Position numbers and translations under genes: made by a program
Assembly: GCA_964412195.1 (NCBI GenBank)
Contig: CAYPNP010000013.1
Coordinates: 1 to 64,000 of the forward strand
Direction: 5' to 3'
Length of the DNA stretch: 64,000 nucleotides
Origin: CAYPNP01 sp964412195
GTDB lineage: Bacteria > Acidobacteriota > JAAYUB01
The notes under the pieces: generated by a model
Database searches by the model: none
What the model was told of the DNA's origin: nothing
What the model saw: only the letters and a program-made list of their open reading frames with translations
Shown here: one piece after another, positions 41,831-51,800 of the stretch
Position numbering within the stretch: the first letter of the stretch is position 1
Layout of the letters: each line of letters starts with the position of its first letter

Positions 41831-42932
41831 GTTCGAACCGCGGCGGCTGCTGGTCACCGGCGGGGCCGGCTTCATCGGCGGCAACTTCATCCGCCACATG
41901 CTGGCCGCCCACCCCGACATCCGGATCGTCAACCTCGACCTCCTCACCTACGCCGGCAACCTGGCGTCCCTGGCCGACGTGGATGCCGCCCACGGGCCCC
42001 GCGGCGACAACCGCTACCACTTCCTCCACGGTGACGTCGCCGACTTCGGCCGGGTGGCCGGGGCGCTGGCGGCCCACGGCATCGACACCGTCATCCACTT
42101 CGCCGCCGAGAGCCACGTCGACCGCTCCATCCTGGGGCCGGAGCCCTTCGTCACCACCAACGTCCTGGGCACCCTCCGCCTCCTGGAGGCGTGCCGCCAG
42201 GCGTGGGGGGACCGGCGGGACGTCCGCTTCCACCATGTGTCCACCGACGAGGTCTACGGCAGCCTGGGGCCCGAGGGCGCCTTCACCGAGGAGACCGCCT
42301 ACGACCCATCCAGCCCCTACTCTGCCTCCAAGGCGGCCAGCGACCACCTGGCGCGGGCCTGGCACCGGACCTACGGGCTGCCGGTCACCGTCACCAACTG
42401 CTCCAACAATTACGGGCCCTACCAGTTCCCCGAGAAGCTGATCCCCCTGGTGATCCTGAACTGCCTGGAGGGCAAGCCCCTGCCGGTCTACGGGCGCGGG
42501 GAGAACGTGCGGGACTGGCTCCACGTCGAGGACCACTGCCGCGCCGTGGACCGGGTGCTGCGGGCCGGGCGCGTCGGCGCCACCTACAACGTCGGCGGCG
42601 AGGGAGAGACGCCCAACCTGCGGATCGTGGAGATGATCTGCGACCGCGTCGACGCCCTGGGCCTGACCCCGGCCGGCGTCGCCTCCTGCCGCGGCCTGAT
42701 CACCTTCGTGGCGGACCGGCCCGGGCACGACTTCCGCTACGCCATCGACTTCCGCCGGATCCGGAGCGAGCTGGGCTGGACGCCGGCGGTGGGCCTGGCC
42801 GAGGGGCTGGGCCGCACCGTCGACTGGTACGCCGCCCACCTCGACTGGTGCGCCGCCGTCCGCTCCGGCGAGTACCGCCGGTACTACGAGGAGCAGTACG
42901 GCAACCGGGGGATCCAGACCGTCGGGGGATGA
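41823..42932 (+). CDS. rfbB: dTDP-glucose 4,6-dehydratase
   Basis: Converts dTDP-glucose to dTDP-4-keto-6-deoxyglucose. The 369-residue extended SDR has GGAGFIGGNFIRHML, the STDEVYGSL catalytic Thr-Asp-Glu, YSASKAASDHLARAW (Tyr/Lys) and SHVDRSI, all diagnostic. GENVRDWLHVEDHCRA and the C-terminal part are typical. It ends the operon. The product feeds cell-surface polysaccharide; no glycosyltransferase is in this window. Confidence 0.95.
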   Translation: MPEFEPRRLLVTGGAGFIGGNFIRHMLAAHPDIRIVNLDLLTYAGNLASLADVDAAHGPRGDNRYHFLHGDVADFGRVAGALAAHGIDTVIHFAAESHVDRSILGPEPFVTTNVLGTLRLLEACRQAWGDRRDVRFHHVSTDEVYGSLGPEGAFTEETAYDPSSPYSASKAASDHLARAWHRTYGLPVTVTNCSNNYGPYQFPEKLIPLVILNCLEGKPLPVYGRGENVRDWLHVEDHCRAVDRVLRAGRVGATYNVGGEGETPNLRIVEMICDRVDALGLTPAGVASCRGLITFVADRPGHDFRYAIDFRRIRSELGWTPAVGLAEGLGRTVDWYAAHLDWCAAVRSGEYRRYYEEQYGNRGIQTVGG

Positions 42933-43459
42933 CCGGTGAAGGGTGACCGGTGACCGGCGAATGGTGACCGATCGTACCCGTCGATTGTAATCGTAATCGA
43001 ACCGATCACACGCACGCAGAATCACTGAATCCGCAGCAGCAATCCGAGACGCGGATGAACGCGGATTCACGCGGATATTTTAAGATTTGCGCAGATCAAT
43101 CCTCCGATTGGAGTCAGCGGAAATCATAAGTGATCAGCGGAAATCTGCGTTGAATGAGTGGATTGATTGCGGATTGGATCCTTTTCGTTTGGTTCGTGTG
43201 GTTCGTGGTTGGTTGCGGATTTCGGATTGCGGATTTCGGATTGCGGATTGCGGATTGAAACCCTAATTGATCTCTGTGTCCTCTGTGCCTCTGTGGTGAA
43301 TTCTTGGATTGCAACGTGCGGTTTGACTTCAACGTTCGATGTTCAATGTTCGATGTTCAATGTTTGGTTCGCCTTGATTGACTTCCGCCTTCCGATGGAG
43401 TAAAAGAGCCATTCCTGAACCGCCGGCGCCCGCCGCCGAACCCATGGAGGTCCATCCGC
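42933..43459. repeat. Gap with several phrase-like repeat families
   Basis: In order: GTAATCGTAATCGAACCGATC (family of 27790), ACGCGGATGAACGCGGATTC phrases, GTTTGGTTCGTGTGGTTCG, GCGGATTTCGGATTGCGG runs (43205-43256), CTCTGTGTCCTCTGTGCC (43267-43296) and GTTCGATGTTCAATGTTCGATG (43333-43366). No gene or clear promoter. Confidence 0.6.
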
Positions 43460-44797
43460 ATGTTCCGCCGGTTCCTGCTCGCCCTGATCCTCGCCGCCCT
43501 GGGCCCCGTCGTCCGCGCCGCCGGCGAGGAGAAGGACAAGACCCCACCCCCGCCGCCTCCGCCCAAGTTCGAGTTCGGCTTCGAGGAGCGCTTCCGCTCG
43601 GAAAACTGGGACGACCTGGCCGACTGGGACTCGGAGAGCAGCGACACGCTCCGCCAGGTCCGCTTCCGCACCCGGCTCTGGGCCAGCGTGCCCCTGGGCG
43701 CCAGGGCGACCTTCTACGTCTCGCTCAACAACGAGACCCGCAAGATCTCCAAGCCCGACACGCCGTTCCGATTCGACGAGATCATCTTTGAGAGCTGCTA
43801 CCTGGACGTGAAGTTCAACCGGACCTTCTCGGTCCGGGCCGGGCGGCAAAACCTCCTCCGCGGCGACGGCCTGATCCTGGGAGATGGCGATCCGCTGGAC
43901 GGCTCGCGTTCCTATTACTACAACGCGCTGGACGCCGCCGTCGCCCTGCCCGCCGGCAATCTGGAGTTGCTGGCCATCAGTGACCCCCACAAGGACATCT
44001 ACCTCCCCACGCTCCATGATCGCGACCGCCCGCTGGTGGAATGGAACGAGCAGGCCGTGGGCGGCTACTTCACCAGCCGGCCCCTGTCGGGCGCCACCGT
44101 CGAAGCGTATTACTTCTACAAGATCGAAGCGCACGACCAGCGCCCGCCCGACAATCCCCAGTACCAGCCGGAAAGGCGCCTCTCCACCCTCGGCGCCCGG
44201 GTCACGAAGCCGCTGGGGCAGGGCTGGTCCCTCACCGGGGAGTACGCCCGGCAGTGGGGCCGCCGGCACCCCGACACCGACATCGCCGCCTGGGGCGGCT
44301 ACGCGTATGCGAAGAAGAAGTTCGCCGCGGCCTGGGAGCCCACCGCCACCGCCGGATTCTGGGCCTTGTCCGGCGACGATCCGTCCACCCCGGCCGACGA
44401 AAACTGGGACCCCCTCTTCGCTCGCTGGCCCAGGTGGAGCGACCTTTACATCTACAGCCTGGTCCCCGAAAAGGGCGCCGCCTACTGGACCAACCTCGCC
44501 ATGAGCCAGGCCGAAGTCACCGTCACGCCCCGCAAGCCGTTCACCCTGCGCGGCACCTATTACTACATGTGGGCGTGGCACCCCTTCCCCGGCAACCCCG
44601 CCGTGTTCGGCCCCGGCACCGGCCGCGGCCACATGCTGCAGGCCCGCCTGGACTACAGCTTCGGCAAGAGCGTGAAGGGCCACCTGCAGTACGAGACGAT
44701 GCTGCCGGGCAGCTTCTACGCCGGCAGCGACCGGGCCTGGTTCCTCCGCTTCGAGCTGACGACCACCTTCCAGCGCGCCTGGCTGCTCCGGAGATAG
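43460..44797 (+). CDS. Outer-membrane barrel protein of the alginate-export type
   Basis: A 445-residue exported protein with a signal peptide (about 1-20), a Lys/Pro-rich linker and a long series of alternating strands: FEFGFEERFRSENWDDL, VRFRTRLWASVPL, SVRAGRQNLLRGDGLILGDGDPLDGSRSYYYNAL, closing with WFLRFELTTTFQRAWLLRR. The RAGRQ…GDG…R element and layout are those of Alginate_exp-like porins. Substrate unknown. It might export a polysaccharide, given the rhamnose genes upstream, but no operon link exists because 527 nt of repeats intervene. Confidence 0.75.
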   Translation: MFRRFLLALILAALGPVVRAAGEEKDKTPPPPPPPKFEFGFEERFRSENWDDLADWDSESSDTLRQVRFRTRLWASVPLGARATFYVSLNNETRKISKPDTPFRFDEIIFESCYLDVKFNRTFSVRAGRQNLLRGDGLILGDGDPLDGSRSYYYNALDAAVALPAGNLELLAISDPHKDIYLPTLHDRDRPLVEWNEQAVGGYFTSRPLSGATVEAYYFYKIEAHDQRPPDNPQYQPERRLSTLGARVTKPLGQGWSLTGEYARQWGRRHPDTDIAAWGGYAYAKKKFAAAWEPTATAGFWALSGDDPSTPADENWDPLFARWPRWSDLYIYSLVPEKGAAYWTNLAMSQAEVTVTPRKPFTLRGTYYYMWAWHPFPGNPAVFGPGTGRGHMLQARLDYSFGKSVKGHLQYETMLPGSFYAGSDRAWFLRFELTTTFQRAWLLRR

Positions 44798-44921
44798 CAC
44801 TGAAACGGCGAAACGGCGGTGGGGCGAAACGGCGAATGGAGCCAACCGCGAACTCTCAGTCCGGCGGGTTTTCATCGCCGATTCGCCGTTTCGCCGATTC
44901 GCCGTTTCGGGAAAGGACCGC
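44798..44921. repeat. Inverted-repeat hairpin between convergent genes
   Basis: GAAACGGCGAAACGGCGGTG at 44802-44821 and onward faces ATTCGCCGTTTCGCCGATTC at 44881-44900. Same family as in the rfb operon; may act as a bidirectional terminator or be a mobile remnant. Confidence 0.6.
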
Positions 44922-45869
44922 CTACAGCCCCAACTCAGCCAGGTAGCGGTCGATCTGGGCCAGCTCGGCGAGGCTCAGCCACCAGCCGGAGGCGAGCACG
45001 TTGACGTCCACCTGTTCCGGCCGACGCGCCCCGACGATGGCGGCGGTCACCTCCGGGTGCCGCAGCACCCACGCCACCGCCACCTGCCCCACCGTCTTGC
45101 CGTGCCGGGCGGCCATGGGGCGGAGCCGCTCCACCAGCTCCAGCGCCTGCGAGAACACCGGCTCCTGGAAGAACTTGCCCTCGCGACGCCAATCGTCCGG
45201 GGCCAGCCGGCCCTTGTCGAACGAGCCGGTGAGCAGCCCCGACGCCATGGGGCTGTGGGCGACGATGCCCACACCGGCCTTCCCGCACCACGGCAGCAGG
45301 TCGGACTCGATGGCGCGGCGCAGCAGGCTGTACTGGGGCTGCAGGCTTTGCACCGGGTGGATGGCGTGGCAGGCCTGGATGTCCACCAGGCTGTAGTTGG
45401 AGACCCCGATCCAGCGGACCTTGCCCTCCTCGCGCAGCCGCACCATGGCTCCCCAGCTCTCGGCCATGGGCACCTCGGGATCAGGCCAGTGGATCTGGTA
45501 CAGGTCGATGACGGGCGTGCGCAGCCGCCGCAGGCTGGCCTCGGCCTCGCGCCGGATGCTGTCGGGGCGGCTGCAGCGGCGCACCTGGCCGGACCCGTCC
45601 CAGACCAGGCCGCACTTGGTGGCCACCAGCGCCTCGCCGCGCCGGCCCGCCACCGCCCGCGCCACCACCTCCTCGGAGTGGCCCAGGCCGTAGACGGCGG
45701 CGGTGTCGATCCAGTTGACGCCCAGGTCCAGGGCGCGGCGGATGGTCCGGACCGACTCCTCGTCGTCCACCGGACCCCAGCCGAATTGCCACGGGCCGCC
45801 GATGGCCCACGCCCCCAGCCCGATTTCCGAGATCACCGGCCCGTTGGTCCCCAACGTTCTCGTTCTCAT
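44922..45869 (-). CDS. Aldo/keto reductase
   Basis: NAD(P)H-dependent oxidoreductase of 315 residues. The catalytic tetrad is visible: Asp and Tyr in WIDTAAVYGLGHSE, Lys in VATKCGL and His in YQIHWPDP. Strands typical of the barrel (WIGVSNYSL, VAHSPMASGLLTG, QVAVAWVLRHPEVTAAIVGARRPEQV) follow. ATG at 45869 is preceded by GAGGAG; a longer in-frame extension upstream comes from repeat DNA. Substrate unknown. Confidence 0.9.
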   Translation of the reverse strand: MRTRTLGTNGPVISEIGLGAWAIGGPWQFGWGPVDDEESVRTIRRALDLGVNWIDTAAVYGLGHSEEVVARAVAGRRGEALVATKCGLVWDGSGQVRRCSRPDSIRREAEASLRRLRTPVIDLYQIHWPDPEVPMAESWGAMVRLREEGKVRWIGVSNYSLVDIQACHAIHPVQSLQPQYSLLRRAIESDLLPWCGKAGVGIVAHSPMASGLLTGSFDKGRLAPDDWRREGKFFQEPVFSQALELVERLRPMAARHGKTVGQVAVAWVLRHPEVTAAIVGARRPEQVDVNVLASGWWLSLAELAQIDRYLAELGL

Positions 45870-46365
45870 GCTCTCCTCACCCCGGCGCTGTTCGAAACTT
45901 TCCCCCCGCTCTCCCTCGTGCTCGCCGATTGAGCAGCGACCGATGACGAATGACAGGTGACCGATCGTACTCGTCAATCATCATCGTAATCGTGATCGTA
46001 ATCGAACCAAGCAATTACACGCTGAGACGCGGAGTCCGCAGAGCCAATCCAGGAAGCCGGCGATCCGTCGCCCGGCAACAATCCCGCATGATTTTACTCA
46101 AATTTGTGTAAAACTTTTGTGCGATTCGACACAATTTTCCGACTTGTCGGCTCCAGCCGCTGGTCACCCGTCACCGGTCATCCGTCGATTACGATAACGA
46201 GTACGATTACGATCGACGAGTACGATCGATTTCGATGTGCTGGAATCTGGTTGACTTCAATGTTCGATGTTCAGTGTTCGATGTTCAATGTTCGTCCCCT
46301 TTTCCTGTTTCCCTCCCGCCCCGCTTTCCGGTAAGATGCTCCTTCATCCCCCGCGCGAGGCCGCC
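45870..46365. repeat. Divergent gap with inverted phrase repeats
   Basis: 45950-46008 (GATCGTACTCGTCAATC…GTAATCG) and 46165-46240 (GATTACGATAACGAGTACG…) are inverted copies of one phrase family. Between them lies an AT-rich core (46088-46136) with the palindrome TTGTG…CACAA at 46117-46134, a possible regulator site for either gene. A TTCAATGTTCGATG repeat is at 46257-46292. No gene. Confidence 0.5.
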
Positions 46366-47976
46366 ATGCCCGAGTCGCCCCTGTCCGTCGTCCGCCGCCG
46401 CTTCTGGGTGGTGACCACCTACTTCGCGGAGGGCTTCCCCTACAGCGTGGTCCGCCTCGTCTCCTCGGTCTTCCTCAAGGACCACGGCGCCAGCCTGCAG
46501 GCCATCGGCCTCACCTCCCTGTATGGCCTGCCCTGGAACCTCAAGTTCCTGTGGGCCCCCTTCGTCGACGCCTTCGCCACCAAGCGCCGCTGGCTGTTCT
46601 TCACCCAGCTGGCCCTGGCGGCGGCCCTGCTGGCCATGGCCCTGGCGTCGGCCTCGCCGTGGGCGCTGGCGCTGGTGAGCGCCCTGTTTCTCGTCCTGGC
46701 GGCCCTCTCCGCCACCCAGGACATCAGCGTGGACGGCTTCTACCTCGAGGCCCTCGACAAGCAGGAGCAGGCCCGCTACGTCGGCTTCCAGGCCATGAGC
46801 TACCGCGTGGCCATGATCGCCGGCGGCGGCGGGATCATCTCCTTCGCCGGCGTGACCAGCTGGTGGTCGGCCTTCCTGCTGTGCGCCGCGGCCATGGCGC
46901 TGCTGGCGCTGGTCCACTTCGCCTTCCTGCCCCGGATCGAGACCCCCCGGCGCCGCGCCCGCGAGTTGCTGCGCTTCCTGGCCCGCCCCCTGCCGTGGCT
47001 GGTGCTGGCAGCAGCCGTGGCCGTCGGCGGAATCCTGCGCGCCCTCTGGCTCGCCGGCTTCTTCGAGGGCATCACCGGGACGGCCGCCACCATACTGGGC
47101 AAGATCGGTGTCCCCGGCGCCATCACCCTGGCGCTCCTGGTCGCCATGGCCGTCCTGGCCACCCAGGTGGGGCGGATCCAGCGGCGGCTGCACGCCTCGG
47201 ACTCCTTCTACGCCCTGGCCTTCGTGGACTACCTGGCCCAGCCGCGGGTGGGCTGGATCCTGGCCTTCGCCGTGCTGTACCGCACCGGCGAGTCGTTCCT
47301 GCTCAACATGGTCTACCCGTTCCTTTCCGACATCGGCCTGGACAAGGTCCAGTACGGCGTGGCCTATGGCACCTTCGGCATCGCTGCGTCCATCACCGGC
47401 GGCCTGCTGGGGGGCCTGCTGATCTCGAAATACGGGCTGCGCCGGATGATCTGGCCCATGGCCCTGACCCAGAACATCCCCAACTTCCTGTACATGATCC
47501 TGGCTTACCTTTTCCGGGAGGCTGCGATCCGGCGGGCGACGTTCGCCATCGCCCTCGGCGCCGCGCCGTCTGCCGGCCCGGCGGCCGGACCGCTGGGGGC
47601 GCCGCTGACCGCCCTGCTGGCCGGGCTGGACATGGCCGCCCGGCCGCTGGCGTGGGCCGCCGACCTGCGGGTGGTGACGCCCCTGGTGGTGCTGGAGGCG
47701 TTGGGGGCGGGCATGGGCACCGCCGCCTTCATGGTCTTCATCCAGCGCACCACCCGGCCGGCGTTCAAGGCGGCGCACTTTTCCATCGCCACCAGCATCA
47801 TGAGCGTGAGCGCCACCCTGGCCGGCGTGTTCTCCGGCTGGATCGCCGAGTGGCTGGGCTGGCCGCTCTACTTCGGCTTCACCTTCCTGGCCACCCTCCC
47901 GGGCATGCTCTGCATCTTCCGCCTGCCGTACCTCGACGGCACCTCCGCTTCGGATCCTTCGAAAAGCAAACAGTAA
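46366..47976 (+). CDS. AmpG-like MFS transporter
   Basis: A 536-residue inner-membrane transporter with about 12-14 hydrophobic segments. The start (TTYFAEGFPYSVVRLVSSVFLKDHGASLQAIGLTSLYGLPWNLKFLWAPFVDAF) closely follows AmpG muropeptide permeases; ATQDISVDGFYLEAL is also typical. AmpG recycles anhydro-muropeptides from the periplasm. The protein is longer than E. coli AmpG's core by a loop near residues 390-420. I chose 46366, where the conserved region begins; ATG at 46336 is possible. Confidence 0.82.
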   Translation: MPESPLSVVRRRFWVVTTYFAEGFPYSVVRLVSSVFLKDHGASLQAIGLTSLYGLPWNLKFLWAPFVDAFATKRRWLFFTQLALAAALLAMALASASPWALALVSALFLVLAALSATQDISVDGFYLEALDKQEQARYVGFQAMSYRVAMIAGGGGIISFAGVTSWWSAFLLCAAAMALLALVHFAFLPRIETPRRRARELLRFLARPLPWLVLAAAVAVGGILRALWLAGFFEGITGTAATILGKIGVPGAITLALLVAMAVLATQVGRIQRRLHASDSFYALAFVDYLAQPRVGWILAFAVLYRTGESFLLNMVYPFLSDIGLDKVQYGVAYGTFGIAASITGGLLGGLLISKYGLRRMIWPMALTQNIPNFLYMILAYLFREAAIRRATFAIALGAAPSAGPAAGPLGAPLTALLAGLDMAARPLAWAADLRVVTPLVVLEALGAGMGTAAFMVFIQRTTRPAFKAAHFSIATSIMSVSATLAGVFSGWIAEWLGWPLYFGFTFLATLPGMLCIFRLPYLDGTSASDPSKSKQ

Positions 47977-48139
47977 ACAGGAAACAGTGAACAGTTTGCC
48001 TGTTCGTGCTCGTGCTCGTGATCGACGATGACGAGTGATCGATCGTGCTCGCCGATCGTAATCGTGCTCGTAATCGACAGATTAGCGGTGAAGGTTGCCC
48101 TTTCGTACCCGCAGATCGTGATCGTGCCCGTCCTCTTAT

Positions 48140-48448
48140 TCGGCGGATGCCGGATTCAGCCCGGAGGGCGCCCTCAATTAGCCCCATGCGTGAGCATGGG
48201 GTGAGGCGCAGCGTGAGGAGAATGGCGTGTTTCTTCTCCCCGAGCCCCGTCCCGGGGCGGTATAAAACACGAATCTGTAGATGGAAATGGTTCCGATCAT
48301 GGTAAGTGGAGCCCGACCGGGCATGGTATGCCGCCCGCAGGCGGGCTCCGGGAGGGGATCCAGAACACGCGGAATTTTCGCGCTCACCCCATGCTCACGC
48401 ATGGGGCTAATTGAGGGCGCCCTCCGGGCTGAATCCGGCATCCGCCGA
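48140..48448. mobile_element. Non-coding element with perfect 66-bp inverted ends
   Basis: Left arm 48140-48205 and right arm 48383-48448 are perfect inverted copies by hand comparison. Each arm itself has the hairpin CCCATGCGTGAGCATGGG. The 177-nt interior has no open frame of note. A degenerate arm appears at 31600-31645. Resembles MITE or REP/BIME structures; no target duplication seen. Confidence 0.6.
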
Positions 48449-48475
48449 TCACAAGCACGAACACGGCGTTGAAGC

Positions 48476-48680
48476 CGGCACGCGGGAAGTACCCTGACCG
48501 GCAGGGTGGGGCGCGAAGGACCAATCATCGGGATGCCGGCTCCTCCCGAGCGGTTGCTGGATCCAACGGCGGGTGCGGAAATAAGTGGATGGAATTGCGT
48601 CGCCCGTTCGATGGTCCCGATGCCCGGCCCCCCGCATCCCTCCCTGCCGGTCGGGGTACCTCCGTTGTGACGGGGCCGGC
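48476..48680. mobile_element. MITE-like element, second copy
   Basis: Ends are inverted forms of ACCCTGACCGGCAGGG / CCCTGCCGGTCGGGGTA; interior shares GCTGGATC and GGATGGAATTG with the copy at about 27904-28171. Non-coding. Confidence 0.5.
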
Positions 48681-48874
48681 ATGGCGGAAGAGACACAAAT
48701 TTCGCAAAATTATAGAAAAATCATCATACAAACCGCCGCTCCGTTCACTTTCTATACAACTGTTCATGATTTTTATCGGATTGGTGGAGGAGAGCCATTT
48801 CTCGCGCGTGCTTGGACCGGCACCGGGCCCCGGTGCGGCAATCATCCGTTCATTACTTTCTGCGGGAGGTTGGG

Positions 48875-51800
48875 ATGTTCGCAAACCGTATCGTCTCCGT
48901 CCTGATGCTTCTGTTGCTGACCGCCGGGTTCGGCCTGGCCTACAAGGGCTACGACGTGACCTGGAGCGACGAGGGCGTCCTCGTGTTGACCTTCCAGCTG
49001 GGCGACTTCCAGATCGAACCGGTCGTCGCCGACGGCCGGGTCTATTCCCAGCTCGCTTTCGCCGGCAACGTCTGGACCCGGCGCGCCGGCTACGCCGAGC
49101 TGCCGGTCCTCAGCGCCTCGGTGCAGCTGCCGGCCTACGGCGATTACACTCTTGAAGTGCTCGACGCCGACGAGGAGTACGTCCCGCTGAGCCACCCCAT
49201 GCTGCCGTCCCGCGGCGTGATCTACCGCAACCAGGACCCGGACCTGGTCCCCTACTGGATCGACCCCCAGTCCCTGGCACTCAAGATCTATCCGGAACAG
49301 CCGGCCCGCATCGGCGATCCGTTCATCTACCGCGACGTGCGCGGCGTGACGGTCTTCGCCAGCCCGTTCCAGTACATGGCCCGGGAAGGCCTGCTGAAGG
49401 TGAGCCACACGCTCCGCGTGGCGCTGATGCCCAAGGCCGCCCAAATCAGCACCAACCCGATCGCCTACCCCCACCAGGGCCTGACCAGCGAGATGAACGG
49501 CGCCTACAGTTCCCTGTTCATCAACTACAATCCCCAGGCCGAGTACCTCAATTTCACCAACGAGCTGGCCGACCTCGGCGAGATGCTGGTCATCTACACC
49601 AGCCGCGACGCCACGGCCATCCAGCCCTACGTCACCTGGAAGCGGGAGAAGGGCTTCAAGGTCACCACCCAGCAGGTGGCCACCGGGACCAACGTCAAGT
49701 CCACCATCCAGACCGCCTACAACGCCAACCCCAACCTGCTCTATGTGCAGCTGGTGGGCGACTGGGCGGACATCAAGTCCGATCTCGGCACCAGCAGCAG
49801 CGCCCCCACCGACCCGATGCTGGGCTGCGTCTCCGGCTCGGACAACTTCCCCGACCTGATCATCGGCCGGTTCCCCGCCGCCAGCGCGACCGAGGTGACC
49901 ACCATGATCAACAAGGCCATCACCTATGAGAAGGCCACATCCGGCACCTGGTACTCCAAGGGCCTGGGCATCGGCAGCAGCGAGGGCTCCGGGATCGGCG
50001 ACGATGGCGAGATCGACTACGCCCACATCGACGTGATCAAGGAAAACAAGCTCCTGCCCTACACCTACACCAGCGTGACCGAGGCCTACGGCAGCCCCAC
50101 CGCCAGCGCGGTGGCCAGCGCCATCAACGCCGGCCTGAGCGTGATCAACTACTGCGGCCACGGCGCCGACACCTACTGGGTGACCTCCGGCTTCAGCACC
50201 ACCAACATCGACGCCCTGACGAACGGTGCCATGCTGCCGGTGATCTACTCGGTGGCCTGCGTCAACGGCACATTCCACAAGACCACCGAGTGTTTCGCCG
50301 AGCGCTGGCTCCGCAAGAGCGGCGGCGGGGCGGTGGCCACCCTGATGGCCACCATCAACCTGCCCTGGACGCCGCCCATGCGCGGCCAGGACTACATGAA
50401 TGACCTGCTGACCGGCGGCTACGACTACGCCGCGGGCCCCGGCGAAGGCACCAGCACGACTTACGGCAAGACCACCTTCGGCAGCACCGTCTTCAACGGG
50501 TCGGTGCTGATGTACGCCGAGAGCGCCGCCAGCGACGACCTCGACACCCTCAAGACCTGGACCATCTTCGGCGACGCCAGCCTGCAGGTGCGCACGGCCA
50601 CTCCGGCCACCCTCAGCCTGAGCAACACCGCCGTCCAGAGCGGGGTTGCCTTCACCACCAAGGTCACCTCCGGCGGCGCCGCCGTGGCGGGCGCCCTGGT
50701 GGCCCTGAGCCAGGGGACCACGGCCTACACCGCCGTCACCGACGCCGGCGGGAACGCCACCCTCAACCACGGCTTCACCTCCGGCACCGTCACCCTGGTG
50801 GTCACCGGCCTGAACCTGGCCACCCAGTACCAGACCGTGACCGTGGGCGGCGGCGGCAACAATCCGCCCGTGGCCAACTTCACCTTCGCCGCCACCCAGC
50901 TGGCCGTGAGCTTCACCGACACCAGCACCGACAGCGACGGCACCATCACCGGCCGCAGCTGGAACTTCGGCGACGGCGGGACCTCCACCGCGGCCAACCC
51001 CAGCCACACCTACGCCGCCGCCGGCACCTACACCGTCACGCTGACCGTCACCGACAACGGCGGGGCCACCAACGGCGTCTCCAAGTCCGTCACCGTGAGC
51101 GCCGCCGCCAACAACCCGCCGGTGGCCAACTTCAGCTTCACCGCCACCCAGCTCGTCGTGGCCTTCACCGACACCAGCACCGACAGCGACGGCACCATCG
51201 CCGCCCGCAGCTGGAACTTCGGCGACGGCGGCACGGCCACCACGGCCAACCCCAGCCACACCTACGCCGCCGCCGGCACTTACACCGTCACGCTGACCGT
51301 CACCGACGACGACGGCGCCACCAACAGCGTCTCCAAGTCGGTCACCGTGAGCAGCGGCGGCAACGACCTGTCCAACGGGCAGACCGTGTCCAACCTGTCG
51401 GCGGCCCAGGGCGCGTGGCTGTACTACCGGATCAACGTGCCCGCCGGCGCCACCAACCTGGTCATGAGCATCAGCGGCGGCACGGGCGACGCCGACCTCT
51501 ACACCCGCTACAACGCCCAGCCCACGACCTCGGCGTACGACTGCCGGCCCTACAAGAGCGGCAACGTCGAATCCTGCTCGGTGGCCTCCCCCAGCGCCGG
51601 CTACTACTACATCGGCATCCGGGGCTACAGCGCCTTCTCCGGCGTCAGCCTGACGGCCAGCTACACCGCCCCCGGCGGCAACGTCGCCCCGACGGCCTCC
51701 TTCACCAAGACCGCCACCGGTCTGACGGTGGCCTTCACCGACACCAGCACCGACAGCGACGGCACCATCGCCGCCCGCAGCTGGAACTTCGGCGACGGCG

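Larger units (their letters stand above)
47977..48874. repeat. Long gap with two inverted-repeat elements
   Basis: Starts with CGTGCTCGTGATCG phrases (48002-48130), then the 48140-48448 element (66-bp arms) and the 48476-48680 MITE-like element. The last 190 nt are AT-richer (48690-48780) and probably hold the promoter of the protease gene, though no boxes are clear. No gene. Confidence 0.6.
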
